NCBI RefSeq assembly: GCF_030247195.1
Contig: NC_080671.1
Span: 210,770,361 to 210,834,360 of the forward strand
Length of the DNA stretch: 64,000 bases
Direction of reading: 5' to 3'
From: Topomyia yanbarensis
Taxonomy: Eukaryota > Arthropoda > Insecta > Diptera > Culicidae
Under the pieces are notes generated by a model. It ran no database searches. It was not told the DNA's origin and was given only the letters and a program-made list of their open reading frames with translations. Made by a program: the position numbers and the translations under genes. This document shows, in pieces, positions 21,112-30,555 of this stretch (position 1 is its first letter; each line of letters starts with the position of its first letter).

Positions 21112-23828
21112 TATTATTTATTTATTTTATTTATTTATATATAGGTCTTCGACTATTAATCGCACAGACTGGCTTATCAACTAATCCTAATACTAAAAGT
21201 ACATCTTGCAACATTAAAATCGAAAAAACATGAAACTTGATTAAACACACGACAACATACATTTAACGGGTTGTTTCGTCCGAATTGCGTACGGCACAAC
21301 GGTAAACGGAAAAAGTCCACTTGGCGTGTTTGTCTTCTAGGTGCATTGAAATTAAGTTGACCCAAGAGTTGGCTGCTTTCAATGTTCCCGTCCAGGATGT
21401 CAAAAATAAGCATTCGTTGATGTTTGATTCTCCTGTCAGCAAGCGTAGGCAGGTGGATTAATGCGCAACGTTGCACATACGGCGGTAAACGAACTGGGTC
21501 GGTCCAAGGTAAAAGGCGAAGAGCATACCTGATGAAACATTTCTGCACCCTCTCAATGCTGTTAATGTGGACTCCGTGATAAGGAGCCCAAACAGGAACG
21601 GCATACTCCAAGATGCTGCGTACAAGCGAGCAATAAAGCGTTTTCAAACTGTACACATTCTGGAACGACTGAGTGTTTCGCCTTAAAAATCCTAACATGC
21701 AGAACGCTTTGGCGATAGTAGACGCTACATGCTCGGAGAAAGTTAACTTGTTGTCCAAATAAACTCCCAAATCTTTGACGACGAAGTTGCGGTGCACGTT
21801 GGCTGACAACATTTTATAGTTAAACATGTTCGGCGATAGGATCCGAGTGAATGTAATAACGCTGCATTTTTCTATATTCACCTCCATTCCATTGATGGTG
21901 CACCAATTTAACAAAGCGTCAATGTCTAGCTGAAGTAATTTACAATCCTCCAAAGATTTTATAAGTCGGTAGAATTTCAAATCATCGGCAAACATAGATT
22001 TCGGAGATTTCAAAACCGTGCCAAGATCATTTATAAACAAAATGAAGAGCAATGGTCCAAGATGACTGCCTTGTGGCACACCAGAACAGATATCAAAAGG
22101 TGTAGAAAGTGTATCACCTAATCGAACAAAAGCGCTTCGTCCTGCGAGATAAGAAGCAATCCAATCTGTTAACCAGTCCGGAAATCCGATGCGTTTAAGC
22201 TTCTCGACAGCAAGGCGATGCGGAACACGGTCGAAGGCCTTTGACAAGTCAACATAAATGGAATCAACTTGTTGTCGCTTGTCAAGTTTGTCGATGATGC
22301 TGGATACATACGCCATAAGGTTTGTGGTTGTAGATCGTTTACTGACGAAGCCATGTTGTTCCTCAACGATGATATGACGCACGGACTGATAAACAATGTC
22401 GTATATCAATCGTTCAAATACCTTCGGGAGGCAGCTGAGAATCGATATCGCCCGATAGTTCTCCACATCATGAACGCTACCACTCTTGTGCACAGGTGTG
22501 ATAGCAGCAGATTTCCAGTAACTAGGAAAAACAGCGTCAGTCAACGATCGATTGAAAATAACGGACACTGGAAATGCGAGAGAGTCCGCACAGTTTTGGA
22601 TGAACGATGGTGGTAAATGATCGGGTCCCGCTCCCTTGGACGCATCTAAAGACTGCAACTTGACGAGAACATCCTCACGAGAGAAAATAATACGAGATAA
22701 ATTCAGGTTGTGCAGCGGCAAAGTGCTCAGGTACGATTCCAACAAAGGTGGTGAGTTATTACTTAACACGCTTTGGAAGAAAGTCGAGAACATGTTTGCG
22801 GCATCCAATGACGTAGCAGCCGAACTTCCTTTATAGCGAACATTAAGGGGTATTCCTTTCGAGCTCCTACGACGGTTGACGAACGACCAGAAGGATTTAG
22901 GATCACGTTGAATATTGCTTTCGATGCGTTGAATATAGTTGCGATAGCATTGTGCATGCAAATTGTTGTATTGACCCTCCAAATCAAGGAGTTCGGCTTT
23001 GTGCAGTGTGCTCCTAGACTTCAGGTATCTTTTCCTCGCTTTCCTCACCCGGTTTTTAAAATTCTTCAATTCCGCATCAAACCATGGCTGATTCTCCCTT
23101 CTCCTAATACGCGTTCTAATTGGAATAATTCGTCGCATTATTTCGTAAAGTGTGTCATAAAACACAGTGACAGCATCATCAACCGAACCAGCAGTAAGAA
23201 TTTCGTCCCATTGAATATTCGCTACCTCATAATTCAACGCTGAAAAATCACACCGATTGAAGTCAAAATCGCAATCGACTGCAGTATCGACACATTCCGT
23301 ATCCAAATCTAATATCATTATAAACGGTCTGTGATGCGAATCAACTCTCATCAACGGCAAAGGGGGCTCGGTTAGCTCAAACATGCTCGGCTCATTAACA
23401 AAAGCAAGATCAAGTAATCTATTGTTGTCATTTTCGAGATAATTGATTTGTTTCAATCCGGAAGAAACAACAAATTCAACAAGAGACACTTCTCGTTCAG
23501 AGGTTGCATTGCTGGGTAGAAAAGCACCTATATCTCAGAGAACAGACATATAAGCTAGAACAAACTTTCCCGAAAAACCTGTGTAAACATTTAAATGAAA
23601 ATACGTTGAAAATCACCATCGCATACATGTTTGCATGCGTGAGTCACCATTGTATCCAAGTTTGCTTACAAGTCCCGTATAGTGATTGCTGGCCAATCGA
23701 AGCGCCGACCAGTGGCAAGTGTCTACTTGCTGTTGTCATTTCAAAGCGACAGTTATTTTTCTTACACAAGTTGAAAGTTTTACTTGTATGTCAGTTCTCA
23801 GTGCCTATATCATTGTCATATAACATAT
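21112..23828 (-). mobile_element. CR1-like non-LTR retrotransposon, 5' truncated
   Basis: A 2,717 bp insertion in the endonuclease region of copy 2, flanked by a 5 bp AATGT duplication (21107-21111 and 23829-23833; ACATT on the element strand). Removing it rejoins the host reading frame at IY|IPPR. The 3' end is a TAAAT/TAAA-rich tail (21112-21140) rather than a plain poly(A), as in CR1/L2-related clades. The clade is inferred; Jockey-superfamily relatives are the alternative. Confidence 0.8.
21177..23489 (-). CDS. CR1-like ORF2 fragment: endonuclease C-terminus plus reverse transcriptase
   Basis: A continuous 770-residue frame, the longest intact RT in the window. Residues ~1-60 are the end of an APE-type endonuclease (NRLLDLAFVNEP, then SHHRPFIM where the family usually has SDH, so the catalytic Asp looks replaced by His). 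A linker of ~200 residues precedes RT. RT motif A YVDLSKAFDRVPH is at ~412-424, GVPQGSHLGPLLFILFINDL follows, the FADD catalytic motif is at 500-503, and a thumb-like C-terminus contains LEYAVPVWAPYH. No RNase H is present, consistent with CR1/Jockey groups. The frame is open upstream to at least ~23520 before a TGA, so the ATG at 23489 is not a natural start. It could still make RT protein, but the element lacks its 5' end. Confidence 0.85.
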   Translation of the reverse strand: MSLVEFVVSSGLKQINYLENDNNRLLDLAFVNEPSMFELTEPPLPLMRVDSHHRPFIMILDLDTECVDTAVDCDFDFNRCDFSALNYEVANIQWDEILTAGSVDDAVTVFYDTLYEIMRRIIPIRTRIRRRENQPWFDAELKNFKNRVRKARKRYLKSRSTLHKAELLDLEGQYNNLHAQCYRNYIQRIESNIQRDPKSFWSFVNRRRSSKGIPLNVRYKGSSAATSLDAANMFSTFFQSVLSNNSPPLLESYLSTLPLHNLNLSRIIFSREDVLVKLQSLDASKGAGPDHLPPSFIQNCADSLAFPVSVIFNRSLTDAVFPSYWKSAAITPVHKSGSVHDVENYRAISILSCLPKVFERLIYDIVYQSVRHIIVEEQHGFVSKRSTTTNLMAYVSSIIDKLDKRQQVDSIYVDLSKAFDRVPHRLAVEKLKRIGFPDWLTDWIASYLAGRSAFVRLGDTLSTPFDICSGVPQGSHLGPLLFILFINDLGTVLKSPKSMFADDLKFYRLIKSLEDCKLLQLDIDALLNWCTINGMEVNIEKCSVITFTRILSPNMFNYKMLSANVHRNFVVKDLGVYLDNKLTFSEHVASTIAKAFCMLGFLRRNTQSFQNVYSLKTLYCSLVRSILEYAVPVWAPYHGVHINSIERVQKCFIRYALRLLPWTDPVRLPPYVQRCALIHLPTLADRRIKHQRMLIFDILDGNIESSQLLGQLNFNAPRRQTRQVDFFRLPLCRTQFGRNNPLNVCCRVFNQVSCFFDFNVARCTFSIRIS

Positions 23829-24337
23829 AATGTAAATAGAAGCAATGCAAAGATCTTTGCCTTTGACTTCTTCAATGATCTTTGCCTTTGCCTTTGCCTT
23901 TGCAAAGATCTTTGCCTTTGACAACTTCAATGCCTGGCGTCGAAGGGAGGTTGATTCGATTGAAGGAGTAGCACTTTTTGATCCCTAAAAGTACCCCTCC
24001 ATATGAGTCTTCTCGATCCAAGCGGATATTGTTAAAATCGTGGAAGTTGAGGTTTATATTAGAAGTTATCCATGTTTCACATAGGGAGAATGCATCACAA
24101 TGATTGTAATTTAGCAAGTGTTTTAATGAATCAATTTTGGGGATAATACTTCTGCAGTTCCACTGTAGAACAGTGATCAGATCCTTGATTCCGTCTAATA
24201 AGTTAGCCATCGAAGGATACGATCGCTGCAAGGAGGGGCCATTGTTCAGTTAACTGTTTTAAAAATGTTCTTACTGTTGGTAGAATAGCAACCAGCAAGC
24301 TTTTCAGAGGATCGGTAACGTTGAAAGCTGTGAATAT

Positions 24338-25510
24338 TCAGTCCACAATGTCAGAAAATTTAAGGAATCCCGTTTTAGGTTGAGTTTCTGACTGTAAAAT
24401 TGGGGCACTTGGGATTTTTGGTGCCCCGGGGAGTGCTGGGAACTCCTGGTTGTATCTCAATTTCCCAAAACCAGGAGGTATTATCTTCGGATTTGTACCA
24501 GCCCTTCCAGTTGATGAATTATTTTTATTTTGTACCCTTGTTTGGGACAACCTAGGACCCTTACGAGGAAGTTCAGGTGAGTTTTGATTAGGTATTTTCC
24601 TAGAGTTTCCAAGCGGAGCCAAAGAATGCCCCTCGCAAGGGTCGTTAGAGGCGTTATCGTCAGTTGGCAAGAGAGCGAATTGGTTTTCAGAGATAAGTGG
24701 AACAGCTCTTTTAAGCATTTCTGCGTAAGAGCGTCTGCAGCGATCTTTGGCGGATCGCTTCAGTTTATCCGCGCGAAGTTTGTACGTTGGGCATGTCAAA
24801 AGTGCATGTGGATTCTTCCCACAGTAAACACACTTCTCAGCAGGCCTACTGCAAGTATCATCCGCATGGCGTTCCCCACATTTACCGCACCGTTGCTTGT
24901 TGCTACAGTAGGTGGCCGTGTGACCTAGCTGCTTGCAATTGGAACAATTCATGACCCGCGGTACAAACAGGCGTACAGGTAGACGAGCTCCTCCCACTTC
25001 AACGTAGCTCGGAAGTGCAGATCCGGCGAAGGTTACGCGAAACGAGTCTGATGGATAGTAATTCCCATCTTCGATGGACTTTGAGTGCAATTGCTTGCAC
25101 TCCAAAATCTTAACTGATTGAAGGTTAGCGTCCTTAAAGCGGCCAGCCCCATCATTCATCAGATCATCGACAGTTAGACCCGCATCACTTACCACACCGT
25201 CGATCTCCACAACACGAGAAGGGATGTAGACGCGATACTCCAGCGTAAAGAGGCTATTGCTAACGATATCATTGGCCTGTTTCAAGTCAGTAACGACTAC
25301 GCGCAGTTTATCTGACTGAACCTTTTTAATCTCGGTTACGGCCGAGTAACGTTTTGTCAGCTCCCGTGCAACAGTTATGCTGTTTAACGGTTTATTTTTG
25401 GGCCGAAAGTATACCACCCAAGGATCCATCCTGGCGGATCCATCGTGGTAAACCTTGACTCGGGGGGGCTGTGAGACATTGGGGGAAAGTGGGGGAAGTG
25501 GATCGACCAT
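24338..25510 (-). CDS. ORF1 of copy 2: zinc-knuckle gag-like protein, C-terminally truncated
   Basis: A 390-residue frame with the same layout as the ORF1 at 4501-5814: an N-terminal domain with PWVVYFRPKNKPLN, then CSNCKQLGHTATYC, CGKCGERHADDTC and CVYCGKNPHALLTC knuckles, a basic RRSYAEMLKR segment and a proline-rich tail. A TGA at 24338-24340 replaces the TGG of copy 1 in the shared motif near KFSDIVD, removing ~45 residues. An in-frame upstream ATG at 25592-25594 is followed by TAA two codons later, so the original start may have been there and lost. Its product is the RNP protein of the element. Confidence 0.85.
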   Translation of the reverse strand: MVDPLPPLSPNVSQPPRVKVYHDGSARMDPWVVYFRPKNKPLNSITVARELTKRYSAVTEIKKVQSDKLRVVVTDLKQANDIVSNSLFTLEYRVYIPSRVVEIDGVVSDAGLTVDDLMNDGAGRFKDANLQSVKILECKQLHSKSIEDGNYYPSDSFRVTFAGSALPSYVEVGGARLPVRLFVPRVMNCSNCKQLGHTATYCSNKQRCGKCGERHADDTCSRPAEKCVYCGKNPHALLTCPTYKLRADKLKRSAKDRCRRSYAEMLKRAVPLISENQFALLPTDDNASNDPCEGHSLAPLGNSRKIPNQNSPELPRKGPRLSQTRVQNKNNSSTGRAGTNPKIIPPGFGKLRYNQEFPALPGAPKIPSAPILQSETQPKTGFLKFSDIVD

Positions 25511-25960
25511 AACATTATCTGTCTCCGAATCAGATATACGTTCCTCTTCCCCATAAGATTCGTATTCGGAGGGTGATCTTTCTGTTTATTCCATTTTGTT
25601 GCGGGAGCAACACGCTCGACCGCACTGTTTAACTTAAATAAAAATAAAAAATCAAAAGCAATAAAAAGAAAAAAATCGATAAGAAAAGTAAAAAACGAAA
25701 CACTTCACCAGTTGGTTCCTGACGAGCTGGTAGGTGAATTGATCCTTCGTTTGTTGTATCCGTCACCCACGTGACCTTCACACAGTAGAGAGCTGATATA
25801 GCTCGTCTAAACAAAGCCGTCTTTCAGGCAAGAAAACTGTTTAGTAACGCACTTCACTGCACTACCTTCACCGATATCGCAGGTAATAATTATCACTCGC
25901 GGGACTGTATATTAGTAATGCTTTACTGCAGCCTCTGCCACAGCAAGCACCTTCGTACTA
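25511..25960 (-). other. 5' leader of I-type copy 2
   Basis: Non-coding. A lysine-codon-like A-rich stretch lies at 25632-25700 and a GC-richer part at 25700-25960. It does not resemble the GA-containing leader of copy 1. The exact 5' end is uncertain because a MITE fragment abuts at ~25973. Confidence 0.5.
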
Positions 25961-25972
25961 CCGAAAAAACAA

Positions 25973-26113
25973 ATAGAACGGCGTCGTATAAGCGTTTCAA
26001 ATTTTAAAACGAAACTGTTTAAAATTATAAAACAAAACGCTCTGCTGGTGATGTGAATGTTTCAGTTCTACTTTGAAACTCCTATATAAAATAAAACGCT
26101 CCTGAACATGCCC
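25973..26113 (-). mobile_element. Tourist-like MITE fragment (family T) with one terminus
   Basis: Contains GAACGGCGTCGTATAAGCG and GCTCTGCTGGTGATGTGAA and ends in the terminal motif CTCCTGAACATGCCC (reverse of GGGCATGTTCAGGAG). Roughly the first third of the element is missing. Confidence 0.75.
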
Positions 26114-26124
26114 TGCACTGAGAA

Positions 26125-26351
26125 ATGTAAATATGCATTGTTAGCATACTTTCTATTCCCAAGCCGTGTGGTGTCCGGCGGGCTGAAATCTTTTTGCACT
26201 TTTTCGGCCGAGAATAGAACCTCTAGGAACTGCTCCCATGTCGTAAGAGGCAACTAACAACATGCTAGGAGTTCCTAGGTCGAGGTATTGCTCCGTACCG
26301 AAGACTTAAGGAGTTCCTAGGTCGAAGTATTGCTCCGTACCGAAGACTTAA
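26125..26351 (+). repeat. Dispersed repeat D, copy 1
   Basis: Reverse complement of 62164-62336: shared words include CGTGTGGTGTCCGGCGGGCTG, GAACTGCTCCCATGTCGTAAG and GAAGACTTAACC. Family unknown. A 41-42 bp piece (AGTTCCTAGGTCGAGGTATT...GAAGACTTAA) is tandemly duplicated at ~26268-26351 here but single in the other copy. Confidence 0.65.
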
Positions 26352-26710
26352 CCTTAAGGTTTTACATCATAAAATTTATCCATTCTGTATTTAGTGAATC
26401 ACTGACATATAGTCACCTTTTCTGATTCGCTATTCTCGATTGTGTACCAACGTTTTAAGTTTCTTCTAGCGGTTGTATAATAGCCGTAAAGAACGAAATC
26501 TAATTCTACACTAAGTAACAGTATATATTATTATACCGGCTCTTCCACGCCACGGTTTAACTTCCAAAGCTTTGGTTTAAAAACCGTTTGTTTAAAGTAA
26601 ACTTTCATGTAGAAAATTTATTGAATTGGCATAAGATGGAGCTGTCGAATTGCACAAAAAGTTTTTTATGTTACAAGCAATCTGTAGATGTGTTAAATTA
26701 GACATTTTTT
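26352..26710. other. Unassigned AT-rich sequence
   Basis: No coding frame, no repeat partner noticed within the window. Confidence 0.4.
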
Positions 26711-27620
26711 ATGAAATCTGGAACCGTCTACCAATAAATCTACATTTACGAATACCTCCAAAAGTGACTTTTTGAGGTCTCATGAAGGCCTAACACTAGC
26801 TTTATGATACTTTTGCGTTCCTAAACAGTGATAAAAATCTCAATATTCCAGAACTTCACTTTGTCAGAAAATGTAGGGCCATCGAAAGCTAAAACTTCGT
26901 AAAATCGCACTCCTGGTCCTTTTTTCAAAATCATCCAGTGCAGTACTCTACGTCACTCGTTCGAATTTGCACCGCTCATATGGTAGTCGGTATTTGCTAG
27001 TATTGCTGTTCTCCTATCCATTCTTCTTCTGGATCACCGAGGGATCCCTTGTCGTAGTGTTTATTATATTTGTTACACATAATAAACATGTCGTATGCTA
27101 TTGGTATTTAACCCAATTATGGGAACGTGTCTGATAGGGATAGTGGAGATACCAACTTGTCATTAACATTTCGCAGTAAATTTTTTCACATTAATTTGGG
27201 ATATCTTTTATACATTTGTACGCTTTCTTTGTACTGCAAACTTTGAAAATGATTATTGAAGTTTTAATAAGAAGCATTACTCCTGATGGGTGGCTGTTCG
27301 GAGTTCAAATTGTTCGTTTCGAATTCTCGAAAATTGATCGCGAACGACTTCATACATATTTCTTAGATCATATTGTCTATAGATGAATAGACCTTTATCA
27401 TATTCCACGCGGCTTTATCCTTTCATAACGCCCCACGGAAGAATAGTTTTTGAAATTCCTATTTGAATGGATTCATATTTCTACTGGAGGTCGCACACCT
27501 GAAAACTTTGATCTAAAATGAAAAGACAAAGCGCGCGAGTACTTAGCTAAATCACAATATCTACCAAGATATATCCTGATTCATCTCCCTACCTACTAAC
27601 TCCAATCCTATCCTGTGACA
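26711..27620 (+). repeat. Repeat R copy 2, without the two insertions of copy 1
   Basis: Aligns to 2693-3396 plus 10773-11440. It lacks both the TTAA hairpin MITE and the large insertion, so it represents the ancestral arrangement. It carries one private insertion, the 33 bp palindrome at 27057-27089. Confidence 0.75.
27057..27089. mobile_element. 33 bp near-palindromic insertion
   Basis: GTGTTTATTATA, a short loop TTTGTTACA, then CATAATAAACAT: the ends are inverted copies. GTCGTA flanks it on both sides (27051-27056, 27090-27095), while repeat R copy 1 has one GTCGTA at 10891-10896 and no insert. It looks like a minute TIR insertion or an excision footprint. Confidence 0.6.
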
Positions 27621-27626
27621 CTTGTG

Positions 27627-27885
27627 GATGATGCAGAGAATTCCTCGGTCATAATAGTCACAAGAGTTGAACTAACATTCCTTCCCATCCCAAAATTGAC
27701 CTGCATGGGCGTGGCCATCTACGTTATTGATCATACTATAATCTTAGTCTCTTTAAGTTGCACGTTGAGTATGATGAACTACTCCCAAGTATCATACAAT
27801 TGGTTCAATGCGCAATTTCAACAGGCTTTGATCAATCACGGGAAACTCACGAGCGGTCAAATAAGCTAAGCTAAGCTGTTAACAT
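27627..27885 (+). mobile_element. SINE-related 3' body (family S)
   Basis: Shares with 31846-32350 and 39915-40165 the words AACATTCCTTCC, GGGCGTGGCC-like, TTGCACGTTGAG and CAATCACGGG..GAG. It ends in an AAGCT-type short repeat (ATAAGCTAAGCTAAGCT). No tRNA head is visible, so it is 5' truncated or a related non-autonomous family. The 84-residue frame is fortuitous. Confidence 0.55.
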
Positions 27886-28039
27886 ACTTTCTATTCCCGT
27901 CTCTTTTCTTCTGCTGTGATTTTTATGTATTTTATGTAAGCGTTTAATGAGTGGATAGACCTAATATGTCCAATGCATAAAATTTACAGCAGCAGAAACG
28001 AGAGGCAGATGCATAAATAAAATTCTGCGTGTGAGGATG

Positions 28040-28107
28040 TCAATGTTTCAGTTCTAGTTCTAGTTTGAAACTCCTGTATAAAATAAAACGCTCCTCAACA
28101 TGCCCTA
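28040..28107 (-). mobile_element. Tourist-like MITE fragment (family T)
   Basis: AATGTTTCAGTTCTAG then AAACTCCTGTATAAAATAA and CTCAACATGCCC, a terminal fragment in the same orientation as 25973-26113. Confidence 0.65.
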
Positions 28108-28119
28108 ATTCCGGTCAAA

Positions 28120-28330
28120 CCATTCGGAATTTGATTCGGAATCCTGAATGGAATCAGTGTGAATTCCAGCTCAAATGCAACAACTGATTCCGAAACCGAT
28201 TGAGTCGGTATCGTTCATTGAACCAATTTGAATGATGTCCAAATAACCGTTCAATAAACGTCCATCGTTGAACCCGTGTTGAACGATTTTGAAACAATTT
28301 TTGGACGTCTCAGTGGGCAGCCTTACGATT
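28120..28330. repeat. ATTC/GAAT-rich dispersed repeat upstream of the SAP exon
   Basis: AATCCTGAATGGAATCAGTG and CAGCTCAAATGCAACAA recur in diverged form at ~29060-29112, on the other side of the exon, in the same orientation. Not coding. Confidence 0.5.
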
Positions 28331-28334
28331 ATTC

Positions 28335-28593
28335 TCTGGTTCTCTGCGCGGCCGCGTGTCTTTTCTTTATATCAATACTATCGTCTTTGGGTAAAGCTAT
28401 TAGAGCGGTACGTTGACGTTTACACACACTGCTACAAACCCCAATTTCACTTTTAACTTCTATCGTCGCCGCATTACTTGCTCAGTTGAAAGAAGTTTAG
28501 ACGCGTGTCTTATTACGACAGTTTTCATTGATTTTGAGTGTTCAAACGCTTGTAACTTTTGTGTGACACAAACGAAGCGTATTACTCGCAAAG
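28335..28593 (+). promoter_or_regulatory. Putative promoter and 5' UTR of the SAP-domain gene
   Basis: Less repetitive than its surroundings and including a GCGCGGCCGCG island at ~28347. TCAGTT at 28482-28487 fits the arthropod initiator consensus, ~110 bp upstream of the ATG. No TATA box at the expected distance. Inferred only from position. Confidence 0.35.
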
Positions 28594-28753
28594 ATGGACT
28601 ACAATAAAATGAAAGTTAACGATTTGAAAACGGAATTGGCCTCTCGAAATTTGGATACTAAGGGAGTGAAGGCTGTTCTCGTGGAGCGTCTCAAGGAAGC
28701 AATTGAGAAGGAAAACAATGAAAATTCTGCGCTATCGACACCCACCATTGCAG
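28594..28753 (+). CDS. First coding exon of a SAP-domain nuclear protein
   Basis: ATG at 28594 opens a 53-codon exon that ends in GCAG|GTATGC, a good 5' splice donor at 28754; without splicing the frame stops 18 nt later. Residues ~5-38 form a SAP motif: KMKVNDLKTELASRNLDTKG then VKAVLVERLKEAIEKE, two helices joined by the conserved hydrophobic/Gly pattern. SAP domains bind AT-rich scaffold-attachment DNA in proteins such as hnRNP U-like factors, Acinus and PIAS. An N-terminal SAP with LDTKGVKAVLVERL is most like hnRNP U-like proteins (inference). Codon use is balanced and unlike the AT-rich repeats around it. No later exon is recognised in the remaining 35 kb, so intron 1 is long or the copy is orphaned. 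Confidence 0.75.
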
Positions 28754-29110
28754 GTATGCAAAAATATTAATTTTACCATACGTCAGTTTAACTGCATTAT
28801 CAATAGCGGCTAGTTTTCTTAGTAAATGGGACCAGAAAATGGCGCGCCATTTTGAGCTTTTTCATTTCACTTGGCGTGCACCTATGGATTTACGGTTGCA
28901 TTTTCAAAAGGGCGCAGGCTGGCAAATTTGTATTACAAGTGATGCCAGTTATCCAATATCATGAATATATATTTGTTCCAGTACCAGGAGCAACTTAAAG
29001 TACACAAACAAAAGAAAACCGTTTCTGTTTTCTCTTCATTTTTTACCCGGTTAAAACATTCGGGATCCTGAATGAAGTCAGTATGGATTCTAGCTCAAAC
29101 GCAACAATCG
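28754..29110 (+). other. Start of intron 1, non-coding
   Basis: Follows the splice donor. It contains the partner of the 28120 repeat at its end and nothing else I recognise. Confidence 0.4.
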
Positions 29111-29116
29111 ATGGGT

Positions 29117-29805
29117 AATTGTCTAGTTTAGAGATTTTATGTTTAGAGGTCCATTTTTAATGCGGTTTTTTGCTAAAATGGTGTATTTTAACCTCAATAA
29201 CCCGAATCGGAGAGCGGAAATGTAATTTTTTTACCAAAGTTTGATAAATTGAAAAAAGTTGTGCTTAATAACGCTCATAACAATCACATACTGCCATAGC
29301 AAGTAAGCTTATGGAGCGGAGCTGGTGTGATGCGGGACGAGACGATGACTAACTCCGGCGGAATAGTAAGCAAACCTGTGATCCCTTCGGGTAATTGTCT
29401 AGTTTAGAGACTTTATGTTTAGAGGTCCATTTTTAATGCGGTTTTTTGCTAAAATGGTGTATTTTAACCTCAATAAACCGAATCCGAGAGCGGAAATGTA
29501 AAATTTATTACCAAAGCTTGCTAAACTGAAAAAATAAGTTTTTAACACTGATAACAATGCCATACTGCCAGAACCATGTGAGCTTATGGTGCGGAGCTGG
29601 TATGATGCGGCTTGGCCGCATAGTCGAGGCCAAGGATCCGAAGCGGCGCAAAGCCGCTGAGGATCCGTCGGACGAGTGTTTGATAATCTTTCCGGCGGAA
29701 TAGCAAGCAAACCTGTGATCTTTTCGTTTGCCCGATTAACTCAAACATAGAGGCTATAGCTAGTTTAAATAAAAATCGATGTGGTGTAGCCACATTAGTC
29801 AGTGT
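29117..29805. repeat. Tandemly duplicated MITE-like block (family M)
   Basis: AATTGTCTAGTTTAGAGA at 29117 and 29393 starts two copies of ~215 bp with matching CGGAAATGTAA and GTGCGGAGCTGG-like segments, offset 276 bp. The second copy continues into CCGAAGCGGCGCAAAGCCGC, GTTTGCCCGATTAACTCAAA and the terminal word CGATGTGGTGTAGCCACAT (~29777-29795) of family M. Confidence 0.6.
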
Positions 29806-29841
29806 TCTTTTATTTATTAACAAAACAAATTGGTTGACGAA

Positions 29842-30354
29842 TATGGCTACGCCACATCGCTTTTTGGCACACTGTCCGACTTCGCTACCGCTCAGTCGGC
29901 TTTAAACTAGCTATAGCCCCTATGTTTGAGTAAACCGGGCAAACGAAGGGAGGTAATTGTTCCGAATTGCGGCTTTTTCGAAGAATGGGTAAATTTTTGC
30001 GGAAATGGTTCTAAATGGCCTAATTTACACCAATGAAAAAACATCGGTGGGAAAGCTTTAAAGTGGTTTAAACTTGAAAATAATTTGTTCCTAGTAACCG
30101 TATTAACAGTGGTATTTCGCATGAGAAAGTGACGTTTGGGGCGAAGGTATTATTGTGCGGTTTGGCAGCATAACCAAGTTCAAGGATTCGAAGCGGCGCA
30201 ATGTCGCTGAGAATCCGCCGGATGAGGTGGTCTTGTTTTCGCTGTCGAAAGTGTAAACAAACCTGTGAGCCACTCGTTTGCCCGGTATACTCAAATATAG
30301 GGGTTATCTCTAGTTTAACACAAACAAAGCGATGTGGCGTAGTCACTTTAGGCA
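29842..30354. mobile_element. MITE, family M
   Basis: Ends are inverted: GAATATGGCTACGCCACATC at the left and GCGATGTGGCGTAGTCACTT at the right. A subterminal pair (GTTTGAGTAAACCGGGCAAA against TTTGCCCGGTATACTCAAA) is also inverted. Further copies or fragments lie at 31345-31420, 33060-33390 and 33637-33890. The overlapping minus frames are not genes. Confidence 0.7.
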
Positions 30355-30555
30355 GTGACAATATGTTATTTGTGTTAATAAATACTATCCTATTGTTACT
30401 AACTGTTTGAGTATTCAAGTTTCACATTATCCTTTATTCTTCCTTGACCTAATTCAATGTTAACATAACAATTTTCCATGTGCATTTATTGGCAATAAAT
30501 TACACAGTAATTTGTTGTATTGTTATTGAAACAAATGAAACATTGTTAATGCCTA

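Larger units (their letters stand above)
17519..24204 (-). pseudogene. ORF2 of copy 2: endonuclease/RT/RNase H, multiply broken
   Basis: Starts at 24204 (MANLL), continuing with TVLQWNCRS, CETWITS and YGGVLLGIKKCYSF to ~23840, then is interrupted by the CR1-like element. Endonuclease resumes at 21106 (YIPPR, LLLGDFNSHG, ILNTGEMTRIPRPPAQ), then diverges at ~20835. RT resumes at ~20310 with WWDKECSD. In-frame stops: TAA at 19829-19831, TAG at 18188-18190 beside the RNase H TDS motif, and TGA at ~17930 replacing a tryptophan. RT motif A FLDIKGAFDS is intact. The catalytic triplet reads VDD instead of ADD, keeping both aspartates. The C-terminal Cys/His cluster (CVCENGYHDIEHVVWLC) is present and the stop is at 17519. 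Not functional. Confidence 0.85.
17022..25960 (-). mobile_element. I-superfamily non-LTR retrotransposon, copy 2, with nested insertion
   Basis: Minus-strand element related to copy 1 (RT regions roughly 80% identical by eye), so a sister family or an old copy. The 3' end is an A-rich tail at 17022-17040 after a CAAATAAACGTAT-like end. ORF1 is at 24338-25510, ORF2 in pieces from ~24204 to 17519. A 5' A-rich leader reaches ~25960. A CR1-like element sits at 21112-23828 in the endonuclease region and a further ~510 bp of ORF2 is replaced (20327-20835). I could not find a TSD for this copy. Confidence 0.8.

Noticed and set aside
22269..22616. Plus-strand frames antisense to the CR1-like RT
   Set aside because: Shadows of the real minus-strand RT frame.
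27615..27869. 84-codon frame in SINE-related repeat
   Set aside because: Other copies of the same repeat do not keep it open.
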